DNA of 64,000 bases from Serratia sp. H1w (GTDB lineage: Bacteria; Pseudomonadota; Gammaproteobacteria; Enterobacterales; Enterobacteriaceae): NCBI RefSeq assembly GCF_000633355.1, contig NZ_AYMQ01000059.1, forward strand, positions 1 through 64,000, written 5' to 3'. Position numbers and translations under genes: made by a program. Below the pieces are notes generated by a model. The model did not search any database and had not been told where the DNA came from. It worked only from the letters and a program-made list of their open reading frames with translations. Of the stretch, positions 57,063 to 64,000 are shown piece by piece; the stretch's first letter is position 1, and every line of letters begins with the position of its first letter.

Positions 57063-58091
57063 TTATGCCAATGCCCGCTGAAAAACACCGTCGGCAACCT
57101 GCTCTGGCGTAATGACGCCGCTATCCAACACCCAGCCACTGATCAGCGCCGCCGGAGTGACATCGAATGCCGGATTGTAGGTTGGCGCGTTGAGCGGTGC
57201 CCACTGGCAGGAACCAAAGCTGCCGCTGACGCCGGTGATTTCCTCGGCTGCCCGCTGTTCGATCGGAATGGCTGCACCGTTCGGGCAGTGGGGATCGTGC
57301 GTGGTATGCGGGGCAGCAACGTAAAACGGGATGCGGTGATAATGGGCCAGCACCGCCAGGCTGTAAGTACCGATCTTATTGGCCACGTCGCCGTTGGCCG
57401 CAATACGGTCAGCGCCGACCCAGACGGCATCGACCTGGCCCGCAGCCATCAGGCTGGCGGCCATTGAATCGCAGATCAAACGGTAAGGAATGCCTAACTC
57501 ACCCAGTTCCCAGGCGGTGAGTCGGCCCCCTTGCAGCAACGGACGAGTTTCATCGACCCACACCTGAGTAATCTTGCCCTGCTGATGTGCACGCAGCAGA
57601 ACGCCAATTGCCGTACCTACGCCCGCTGTCGCCAGTCCTCCTGTGTTGCAATGGGTGAGCAGACGACTACCTGGTTTCACCCACTCGGCACCGTTATCGG
57701 CAATGCGATCGCACAAGATCCGATCTTCCTCTACCAGGCGCAGCGCTTCCTCGGTCATTGCGCTCGCCCAATCGGGCTGTGCCAACGCCTGCTTCATGCG
57801 GTCCAGATTGTTCATCAGATTTACCGCCGTAGGGCGTGAAGCGCGCAGCGTCTGCAACGCCTGTTCCAACTCGCTCTGCGACAGGCCACGCTCGGCCAGC
57901 AGGGCTAGTAACAGGCTGGCAGACAGCCCGATCAACGGTGCGCCACGCACACGCAGGGCACGGATATGCCCAACCAGTTCGTCCACGCTATCGCAGGGCA
58001 GCCAACACTTTTCCTGCGGCAGGGCTTGCTGGTCGAGGATCCACAGGCGGTTATCTTTCAGGTCCAGGCTGGTGGTGTTAAATGCTTGCAT
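57063..58091 (-). CDS. mtnA: Methylthioribose-1-phosphate isomerase
   Basis: 342 aa. Family motifs: [34 protein letters not shown], the catalytic Cys in [21 protein letters not shown] and the Asp in [27 protein letters not shown]. It converts methylthioribose 1-phosphate to the ribulose form. It is divergent from mtnK, with four met-box-like units between. Confidence 0.95.
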   Translation of the reverse strand: MQAFNTTSLDLKDNRLWILDQQALPQEKCWLPCDSVDELVGHIRALRVRGAPLIGLSASLLLALLAERGLSQSELEQALQTLRASRPTAVNLMNNLDRMKQALAQPDWASAMTEEALRLVEEDRILCDRIADNGAEWVKPGSRLLTHCNTGGLATAGVGTAIGVLLRAHQQGKITQVWVDETRPLLQGGRLTAWELGELGIPYRLICDSMAASLMAAGQVDAVWVGADRIAANGDVANKIGTYSLAVLAHYHRIPFYVAAPHTTHDPHCPNGAAIPIEQRAAEEITGVSGSFGSCQWAPLNAPTYNPAFDVTPAALISGWVLDSGVITPEQVADGVFQRALA

Positions 58092-58155
58092 CGGTGGTTA
58101 AATCCTTGTGTCTTTCTTATTGCATCTGTGAACCCATTCTGCCAACATGACATCC

Positions 58156-58187
58156 GGATGTATAGACGTCCAAACGCTTTTGCGTCT
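58156..58187. promoter_or_regulatory. MetJ operator (four tandem met-box-like units) between mtnA and mtnK
   Basis: Four consecutive 8-mers, GGATGTAT, AGACGTCC, AAACGCTT and TTGCGTCT, match AGACGTCT at 5, 7, 5 and 5 positions. The best unit is at 58164-58171. They sit in the 143-bp divergent region, 65 bp before the mtnA start and 48 bp before the mtnK start, so MetJ-SAM could silence both genes when methionine is plentiful. Confidence 0.75.
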
Positions 58188-58234
58188 AAAAATAAAAAAA
58201 TCATCGCTACGGGAAAGAACAGAGGGGTTGGGGG

Positions 58235-59434
58235 ATGTCACAATATCGTACGTTTACTGCTGCCGATGCCGTTGAATATGCGCGTCAATATGGGCAACTG
58301 GCCGAACCGCAGGCGCTGGTGAGTGCCGATGAGATCGGTGATGGCAATCTCAATCTGGTATTTAAAATCCGTGATGGCGACGGCGTCAGCCGGGTGATCG
58401 TCAAACAGGCGCTGCCGTACGTACGTTGCGTGGGGGAATCCTGGCCGCTGACGCTGGATCGGGCGCGTATCGAAGCGGAAACGCTACTGATCCATGGAGC
58501 GCTGTGCCCGCGCCACACGGTCAAGATCCTGCATCACGATCCTGAGCTGGCGGTGATGGTGCAGGAAGATCTCTCCGACCACCACATCTGGCGCAGTGAG
58601 CTAGTCAAAGGACGTTACTACCCGCTGGCTGCTGGCCAACTGGCGGAGTATCTGGCACAAACCCTGTTCCACACCTCTGATTTTTACCAGACCGCGCAGT
58701 TGAAAAAGGCGGAAGTCAGCCGCTTTACCAACCCGGAGCTGTGTCAGATCACCGAAGATCTGTTCTTTAGCGATCCCTATCAGGATCACGAACGCAACCA
58801 CTTTGATGAGGCGTTGCTGCCGCAGGTACTTGAGCTTCGCAATGACGCGGCGCTCAAGTTAGCGGTGGCTGGGCTGAAACACCGTTTCCTGAGCAAGGCC
58901 GAAGCGTTGCTGCACGGTGATATTCACAGCGGTTCGATCTTTGTTGCCGAAGGCAAGCTAAAGGCGATCGATGCTGAATTTGGTTTCTACGGCCCTATTG
59001 GTTTTGATATTGGCACCGCAATTGGCAACCTGCTGCTGAACTATTGTGGTTTACCGGGGCTGTTCGGCCCGCGTGATGCGGCGGCCGGGCGTGAACAACG
59101 GTTGCAGGATATCCGTGAGCTGTGGCTGATCTTTGCCGACCGTTTTCTGGCGCTGTGCCATCAACATAGCCGCGATGCAACGCTGGCGCTGCCGGGCTAT
59201 GCCGAGCAGTTCCTGCAACAGGTCTGGGCCGATGCGGTGGGCTATTGCGGCACGGAACTGATCCGCCGCACTATCGGGCTGGCTCACGTGGCCGATCTGG
59301 ACAGCATTACCGATGCAGAAATGCGTGTCGAGTGCCAGCGTAGTGCCCTCAATCTGGGCCGTGTGCTGATCGTCAATGCGCCGCACATTGCCCATATTGA
59401 TGCCTTGCTGGCGCGTATCCGCCAACACGGCTGA
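58235..59434 (+). CDS. mtnK: Methylthioribose kinase
   Basis: 399 aa. Protein-kinase-like fold: [37 protein letters not shown] (ATP/nucleotide region), catalytic loop [13 protein letters not shown], and metal-binding [26 protein letters not shown]. It phosphorylates 5-methylthioribose, the entry step for the salvage cycle. GGGG lies just upstream of the ATG. It ends 20 bases before a perfect terminator shared with fadE. Confidence 0.95.
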   Translation: MSQYRTFTAADAVEYARQYGQLAEPQALVSADEIGDGNLNLVFKIRDGDGVSRVIVKQALPYVRCVGESWPLTLDRARIEAETLLIHGALCPRHTVKILHHDPELAVMVQEDLSDHHIWRSELVKGRYYPLAAGQLAEYLAQTLFHTSDFYQTAQLKKAEVSRFTNPELCQITEDLFFSDPYQDHERNHFDEALLPQVLELRNDAALKLAVAGLKHRFLSKAEALLHGDIHSGSIFVAEGKLKAIDAEFGFYGPIGFDIGTAIGNLLLNYCGLPGLFGPRDAAAGREQRLQDIRELWLIFADRFLALCHQHSRDATLALPGYAEQFLQQVWADAVGYCGTELIRRTIGLAHVADLDSITDAEMRVECQRSALNLGRVLIVNAPHIAHIDALLARIRQHG

Positions 59435-59453
59435 GGTTAACTCTGCAATGAAG

Positions 59454-59483
59454 AAGGGGCGATCCATTACGGTATCGCCCCTT
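59454..59483. terminator. Bidirectional terminator between mtnK and fadE
   Basis: AAGGGGCGAT (59454-59463) and ATCGCCCCTT (59474-59483) form a perfect 10-bp stem with a 10-base loop. It lies between convergent genes, 20 bases after the mtnK stop and about 20 after the fadE stop, so it can end both transcripts. Confidence 0.85.
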
Positions 59484-59504
59484 GGCATTTACGGTCAGTG
59501 ACCG

Positions 59505-61952
59505 TTATGCGGCTTCAGTCTGCTGCTGGCGTTTCTCCAGCTTTACTGGCTGTTGCGCCGCTAACGCGTCCGGCGCAAAGTCATCGACGTTAATCGAACG
59601 CAGACGGCTTTCTTCCGCTTTCACCAGGATCTTGGCTTCGTCGGTGCTGATTTTGCCTTCATCCAGCGCGCGTTGTGCCAGACGATCGAGGCGGGTAAAC
59701 GGCAGGTTTTTACCGGCTTGTTTACACAGACGCTGGTGGATAGGTTCTGCGGCGATCACGTCCAACAACGCGGCTTCCAGCAGGCCAACCGGGTTATGCT
59801 CGCTTGGCGTCAGATATTGACCACGGCCAATGCGGCTACGGGTGGCTGAAGGCTGCTGAATAATCTTCGCCAACTGGTGATCCAGCTTATCCGAAGGTGC
59901 GGTGTGCACGCGGCCGAATGGGAACACGACCAGACGCATCGCCCCAGCGATAAAGCGGTTCGGGAAGTTGCGCAGCAGGTCATCCAACGCTTGCTCCGCC
60001 TGGTTCAGGCTGTCTTGCACGCCCCAATGAACCAGTGGCAGATCTTCCTTCTGACGCCCTTCATCCTCAAAACGTTTCAGCGTGGCCGAGGCCAGGTACA
60101 TCTGGCTGAGTACGTCACCCAGACGGGCTGAGATACGCTCGCGGCGCTTCAGGCTGCCGCCCAGTACGCCCATCGAAACGTCAGACAGCAACGCCAGGTT
60201 GGCGCTCAGGCGGTTTAGCTGTTGATAGTAGCGGCGCGTAGCATCCTTGGTTGGCGTGCTGCTGGTGCGGCCGTTGGTCAGGCCGAGCCACAGGCTGCGC
60301 ATCTTGCTGCTGCCAACGTGGCCGAGGTGGCCGAACAGTGCCTGGTCGAAGGTGTGCAGATCGTTGTTCTGAGCTGCCGCCATTTCGGTCAAGACGTAAG
60401 GATGGCAGCGGATCGCCCCTTGGCCGAAGATCATCATGGTACGGGTCAGGATATTCGCACCTTCCACCGTGATGGCGATGGGTGCGCCCTGATAGGCACG
60501 GGCCAGGAAGTTGGCTTTACCCAGCATGATGCCTTTACCGCCGGTGATATCCATCGCATCGATGATGGCCTGCTGACCGCGGTGGGTACAATGGTATTTG
60601 ACGATGGCAGACAGCACCGCAGGTTTTTCGCCCTGCATCAACGCATAGGTGATCAGCGAAGCGGCGGCATCCATCACGTAGGTGTTACCGGCAATACGTG
60701 CCAGCGGCTCTTCAATCCCTTCCATCTTGCCGATAGAGATTTTGAACTGGCGACGAATATGAGCGTATGCACCGGTCGCCAGAGCGACAGACTTCAAGCT
60801 ACCGGTCGAGTTGGATGGCAGGGTGATGCCACGGCCAACCGACAGGCATTCAACCAGCATCCGCCAGCCCTGACCGGCCATTTTTGGCCCGCCAATGATG
60901 TAATCGATCGGCACGAATACGTCATTACCGCGCGTTGGACCATTCTGGAACGGCACGTTGAGCGGGAAGTGACGGTTGCCGATCTCGACTCCTGGGGTGC
61001 TGGTTGGGATCAACGCACAGGTGATCCCTGGGGATTCGTTATCGCTCAGCAGGCGGCTCGGGTCATGCAGCTTGAAGGCCAGCCCCAGCACGGTGGCGAT
61101 CGGTGCCAGAGTGATGTAGCGCTTGTTCCAGGTCAGGCGCATGCCCAGCACCTGTTTGCCTTCCCATTCGCCCATGCAGACGGTACCTACGTCCGGGATG
61201 GCCCCGGCGTCGGAACCCGCTTCCGGGCTGGTCAGTGCGAAGCAAGGAATTTCATCGCCACGTGCCAGGCCTGGCAGGTAGTGATCTTTCTGTTCTTCAG
61301 TGCCGTAATGTTGCAGCAGTTCGCCTGGGCCGAGGGAGTTAGGCACGCCGACGGTGATCGCCAAAATACCTGAGACACCTGCCAGTTTTTGCAGAACGCG
61401 CGCCTGAGCATAAGGGGAGAATTCCAGCCCGCCGTACTCTTTCTTGATGATCATCGCGAAGAAGCGGTGTTGTTTCAGATAGGCCCACAGCTCCGGCGGC
61501 AGATCGGCCAGCTCATGAGTGATTTGGAAGTCATCGGCCATGCGGCAGGCTTCTTCAACCGGGCCGTCGATAAAGGCTTGTTCTTCTTCTGTCAGCTTAG
61601 GCTGCGGATAGTTGTGCAGCTTGTTCCAATCCGGGTTGCCGCGGAACAGATCGCCTTCCCACCAGGTGGTCCCGGCGTCGATGGCTTCTTTTTCCGTGGT
61701 GGACATTGGTGGCATCACTTTGCGGAAAGCGCGCAGTGCCGGGGCAGAAAGCAGTGAGCGGCGCAGTGAAACGACGTTCAGCGGCAGCAGCACGATTGCC
61801 AATGGGACCAGCATCCAGTAAGTCCACAGGCCGATAGCGCCCATGGCTGCAGTATAGGCCAGCAGCAGCAGACTGCTGAGAGCCAGATTCACTCGGTGAT
61901 AAAACACCACACCAATGAGTGCGAGGAAGATAACGATACTAAGAACCATCAT
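59505..61952 (-). CDS. fadE: Acyl-CoA dehydrogenase FadE
   Basis: 815 aa from ATG 61952 ([21 protein letters not shown]), agreeing with E. coli FadE at 814 aa; GGAG lies 7 bases upstream. Two N-terminal membrane segments precede the dehydrogenase: [91 protein letters not shown] and [23 protein letters not shown]. It performs the first oxidation of fatty acid beta-oxidation. The C-terminal DUF1974-like part ends in VEKAA-type tail (QQTEAA). Confidence 0.97.
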   Translation of the reverse strand: MMVLSIVIFLALIGVVFYHRVNLALSSLLLLAYTAAMGAIGLWTYWMLVPLAIVLLPLNVVSLRRSLLSAPALRAFRKVMPPMSTTEKEAIDAGTTWWEGDLFRGNPDWNKLHNYPQPKLTEEEQAFIDGPVEEACRMADDFQITHELADLPPELWAYLKQHRFFAMIIKKEYGGLEFSPYAQARVLQKLAGVSGILAITVGVPNSLGPGELLQHYGTEEQKDHYLPGLARGDEIPCFALTSPEAGSDAGAIPDVGTVCMGEWEGKQVLGMRLTWNKRYITLAPIATVLGLAFKLHDPSRLLSDNESPGITCALIPTSTPGVEIGNRHFPLNVPFQNGPTRGNDVFVPIDYIIGGPKMAGQGWRMLVECLSVGRGITLPSNSTGSLKSVALATGAYAHIRRQFKISIGKMEGIEEPLARIAGNTYVMDAAASLITYALMQGEKPAVLSAIVKYHCTHRGQQAIIDAMDITGGKGIMLGKANFLARAYQGAPIAITVEGANILTRTMMIFGQGAIRCHPYVLTEMAAAQNNDLHTFDQALFGHLGHVGSSKMRSLWLGLTNGRTSSTPTKDATRRYYQQLNRLSANLALLSDVSMGVLGGSLKRRERISARLGDVLSQMYLASATLKRFEDEGRQKEDLPLVHWGVQDSLNQAEQALDDLLRNFPNRFIAGAMRLVVFPFGRVHTAPSDKLDHQLAKIIQQPSATRSRIGRGQYLTPSEHNPVGLLEAALLDVIAAEPIHQRLCKQAGKNLPFTRLDRLAQRALDEGKISTDEAKILVKAEESRLRSINVDDFAPDALAAQQPVKLEKRQQQTEAA

Positions 61953-61973
61953 AAGAAGCTCCGAAGTAGTAAG

Positions 61974-61987
61974 AGGTCTGACCTGTT
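61974..61987. promoter_or_regulatory. FadR-type operator upstream of fadE
   Basis: AGGTCTGACCTGTT at 61974-61987 matches the FadR consensus (TGGTC-N-GACCTGTT type) at nearly every position and is a partial dyad around CTG. It lies about 22 bp before the fadE start. FadR repression of fadE in E. coli is established; the site here is inferred from sequence. Confidence 0.75.
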
Positions 61988-62208
61988 GTGTATATCTAAT
62001 GGTTTTAGTCCATACCACTTTTTTTATCAATGTATTTACACTTTAATTACAACTTAAGTCACAAACTGACAGCATCAATTGTCAAAAAACGTTCGGGTCG
62101 TTTCACACTAGCGTTGTTTGTGTCGCAATGCTTCTCGGTTTTTCTGCAATCCGTTACACTGCGAGACGAAAGATTGACGATGCCACCGCACAACAAGAGG
62201 CGATCTCT

Positions 62209-62790
62209 ATGTACCATGATTTAATTCGCAGTGAACTGAATGAAGCGGCTGATACCCTGGCGAAATTCCTCAGCGATGATGCCAACATTGATAACATCCA
62301 ACGCGCGGCAGTGCTGTTGGCGGACTCTTTTAAAGCCGGTGGGAAAGTGATCTCCTGTGGTAACGGTGGCTCGCATTGTGATGCGATGCACTTCGCGGAA
62401 GAACTGACAGGCCGTTACCGTGAGAATCGCCCTGGTTATCCTGCCATCGCGATTTCTGACGTTAGCCATTTGTCCTGCGTCAGTAACGATTTTGGCTATG
62501 ACTATGTATTCTCCCGCTACGTGGAAGCCGTGGGTCGTGAAGGCGACGTCTTGTTGGGGATCTCCACTTCCGGCAACTCTGGTAACATCATTAAAGCCAT
62601 TGAAGCGGCCCGCGCCAAAGGGATGAAAGTGATCACCCTGACCGGTAAAGACGGTGGCAAAATGGCTGGTAGTGCCGATGTGGAAATCCGCGTGCCGCAC
62701 TTTGGCTACGCCGACCGTATTCAGGAAATTCATATCAAAGCGATCCACATCTTGATTCAACTGATCGAAAAAGAGATGGTGAAGGCGTAA
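62209..62790 (+). CDS. gmhA: Phosphoheptose isomerase
   Basis: 193 aa from ATG 62209 ([21 protein letters not shown]), with AAGAGGCG upstream; E. coli GmhA is 192 aa. The SIS fold has [58 protein letters not shown] and a C-terminal [25 protein letters not shown]. It makes D-glycero-D-manno-heptose 7-phosphate for the LPS inner core. It is divergent from fadE, as in E. coli. Confidence 0.97.
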   Translation: MYHDLIRSELNEAADTLAKFLSDDANIDNIQRAAVLLADSFKAGGKVISCGNGGSHCDAMHFAEELTGRYRENRPGYPAIAISDVSHLSCVSNDFGYDYVFSRYVEAVGREGDVLLGISTSGNSGNIIKAIEAARAKGMKVITLTGKDGGKMAGSADVEIRVPHFGYADRIQEIHIKAIHILIQLIEKEMVKA

Positions 62791-62805
62791 ATCAGCAATA
62801 AATGT

Positions 62806-62830
62806 AGGGCGTGGCATCAGGCTGCGCCCT
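62806..62830 (+). terminator. Possible terminator after gmhA
   Basis: AGGGCG (62806-62811) pairs with CGCCCT (62825-62830) across a 13-base loop, 15 bases past the gmhA stop. The stem is short and the U-tract is poor, so it is only a candidate; the following palindromic element may also stop transcription. Confidence 0.4.
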
Positions 62831-62958
62831 TATACCCGTCGTATTTCAAGCTGCAGCGTTGTTACCTGCGTGCGTGAGCCCCAGTCACTTACCTTAAGTA
62901 AGCTCCTGGGGACACACGCACTTGTCGCCTAGCTGCAACTCGAAATTCATAGGGTATA
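62831..62958. repeat. YPAL-like imperfect palindromic element
   Basis: TATACCCGTCGTATTTCAAG (from 62831) is the inverted complement, with several mismatches, of the sequence ending ...AATTCATAGGGTATA at 62958. An inner hairpin pairs CCCCAG/CTGGGG and CTTAC/GTAAG around 62880-62915. The type resembles the Yersinia palindromic sequence (YPAL) found between genes. It lies between gmhA and yafJ and ends 37 bp before the yafJ start. Confidence 0.75.
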
Positions 62959-62994
62959 TATCTAATGTCAGTAGTCCTCAAGGGGTGGCAATCG

Positions 62995-63795
62995 ATGTGT
63001 GAACTGCTCGGGATGAGCGCCAACGTACCAACCGACATCTGTTTTAGCTTTACCGGGCTGGTACAGCGCGGTGGCCGAACCGGGCCACATAAAGATGGTT
63101 GGGGCATTACCTTCTATGAAGGCAACGGTTGCCGCACATTCAAAGATCCCCAGCCAAGCTTCAATTCCCCTATTGCCCGCCTGGTGCAGGAATATCCGAT
63201 CAAGTCCTGTGCCGTGGTCTCCCACATTCGTCAGGCTAACCGCGGTGAAGTGGCGCTGGAAAATACCCATCCCTTTACCCGTGAGCTGTGGGGCCGCAAT
63301 TGGACATATGCCCACAATGGCCAACTGAAAGGCTATCGCCAGTTGGCAACCGGTAACTTCCGCCCGGTGGGGCAGACCGACAGTGAATATGCCTTCTGCT
63401 GGCTGTTACATCAGCTGGCGTTGAAATACCCGCGTACCCCTAGCAACTGGCCTGCCGTGTTTCGCTATATTGCGTTATTGGCCGACCAACTGCGGCAGAA
63501 AGGGGTGTTCAATATGCTGTTGTCTGATGGGCGCTTTGTGATGGCCTATTGCTCCACCAACCTTTACTGGATCACCCGGAGAGCACCTTTTGGCAAAGCC
63601 ACGCTGCTCGATCAGGACGTAGAGATTGATTTTCAGCGGCAGACCACGCCAAATGATGTGGTCACGGTCATTGCGACCCAGCCGCTGACAGGCAATGAAA
63701 CCTGGCACAAGATTGCACCAGGCGAGTTTGCGTTATTTCACTTCGGTGAGCGGCTTGCTGCGGGCGAATGGGTTGGTGTTAGTCTCAAGCGTTGA
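62995..63795 (+). CDS. yafJ: Class II glutamine amidotransferase-like protein YafJ
   Basis: 266 aa from ATG 62995 ([22 protein letters not shown]), which places Cys2 as the N-terminal nucleophile after Met removal, and AAGGGG lies 10 bases upstream; the frame also opens at 62965. Ntn-type domain: [36 protein letters not shown] and [17 protein letters not shown]. No synthetase domain is attached, and the reaction is unknown. E. coli YafJ has 255 aa; the last residues ([13 protein letters not shown]) are an extension. It overlaps the convergent yafK end by 63 bases. Confidence 0.93.
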   Translation: MCELLGMSANVPTDICFSFTGLVQRGGRTGPHKDGWGITFYEGNGCRTFKDPQPSFNSPIARLVQEYPIKSCAVVSHIRQANRGEVALENTHPFTRELWGRNWTYAHNGQLKGYRQLATGNFRPVGQTDSEYAFCWLLHQLALKYPRTPSNWPAVFRYIALLADQLRQKGVFNMLLSDGRFVMAYCSTNLYWITRRAPFGKATLLDQDVEIDFQRQTTPNDVVTVIATQPLTGNETWHKIAPGEFALFHFGERLAAGEWVGVSLKR

Positions 63796-64000
63796 GGCAT
63801 ATTGCGTTGGCTGACCGCTGCCAATCACCGGCTGTGCCAACACATATTGGCCGTTGGCCACGCTGACCAGCGGCGGCTGACGGTTTTTGACGAAGTAGTC
63901 ATAGCCCGGTTTCAACTGACGCCAGAAGCTGATGTAGGTCGATGAGCGGTGGCGTTGCAGGTTCTGTTCGGTCATGCGGAACGGATAAATGCTGATATCC
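63733..64000 (-). CDS. yafK: YafK, L,D-transpeptidase-family protein, C-terminal part (runs off window)
   Basis: Only the last 88 residues are visible: [54 protein letters not shown], ending [14 protein letters not shown]. coli YafK carries [17 protein letters not shown] and [19 protein letters not shown] at the matching place, after the YkuD-type catalytic domain, which lies beyond 64000. E. coli YafK (DpaA) releases Braun lipoprotein from peptidoglycan. The C-terminus is longer and reads through the end of yafJ on the opposite strand. Confidence 0.9.
   Translation of the reverse strand, partial: DISIYPFRMTEQNLQRHRSSTYISFWRQLKPGYDYFVKNRQPPLVSVANGQYVLAQPVIGSGQPTQYASTLETNTNPFARSKPLTEVK

Noticed and set aside
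60222-61373. 383-codon open frame opposite fadE
   Set aside because: It is antisense to strongly conserved FadE codons, has no family similarity, and arises from GC-rich codon bias.
61953-62030. Upstream fadE start at 62030
   Set aside because: It adds 26 residues without family similarity and would place the FadR site inside the coding region; the 61952 start fits E. coli length and has a ribosome site.

Overview
The window looks like the chromosome of an enteric gammaproteobacterium, most likely Serratia or a close Yersiniaceae relative. The basis is the host gene content and protein similarity to E. coli FadE, GmhA, YafJ and YafK, a Yersinia/Serratia-type palindromic repeat, and a complete methionine salvage cluster beside fadE. 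Genus is an inference; no rRNA or tRNA lies in the window.

Bases 1 to about 34730 are one Mu-like transposable prophage that runs off the left edge. Late genes lie on the minus strand, from the holin near 22.2 kb down to the first codons of a tail fibre gene at 41. They cover lysis (holin, membrane-anchored transglycosylase, nested Rz/Rz1), packaging, head and tail. A -1 frameshift site in the tail chaperone gene makes a G/GT-type product, and a likely Acb2-type anti-CBASS sponge gene sits beside the major capsid gene. Between 22.4 and 25.2 kb are an accessory block (adenine methyltransferase, two zinc-ribbon membrane proteins) and the repressor. Early genes run rightward from 25.25 kb: Ner/Cro-like protein, winged helix protein, DDE transposase, AAA+ target protein, Gam, GemA, Mor. 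The prophage ends near 34730 with tandem transposase-type end sites, inside a fimbrial usher gene that is thereby truncated.

From 34.7 to 38.3 kb lies a chaperone-usher fimbrial operon (regulator, subunit, chaperone, broken usher). From 39.0 to 49.1 kb lies an aerobactin locus: iutA, iucD, iucC and a single ORF joining IucA to IucB, then a divergent MFS exporter and a siderophore-interacting reductase. A Fur-box-like site sits upstream of the iuc operon.

From 49.4 to 53.0 kb an RpiR regulator precedes an aminotransferase and an allantoate-amidohydrolase-type enzyme (purine/ureide nitrogen, HpxJ/HpxK-like). From 53.1 to 59.4 kb is methionine salvage: omega-amidase (yafV), mtnE, mtnBCD, mtnA and mtnK, with MetJ-box arrays at both divergent promoters. 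The right end is fadE (with a FadR site), gmhA, yafJ and a partial yafK, the same order as in E. coli. Two copies of a 125 to 140 bp inverted-repeat element occupy convergent gene junctions in the mtn/hpx region.
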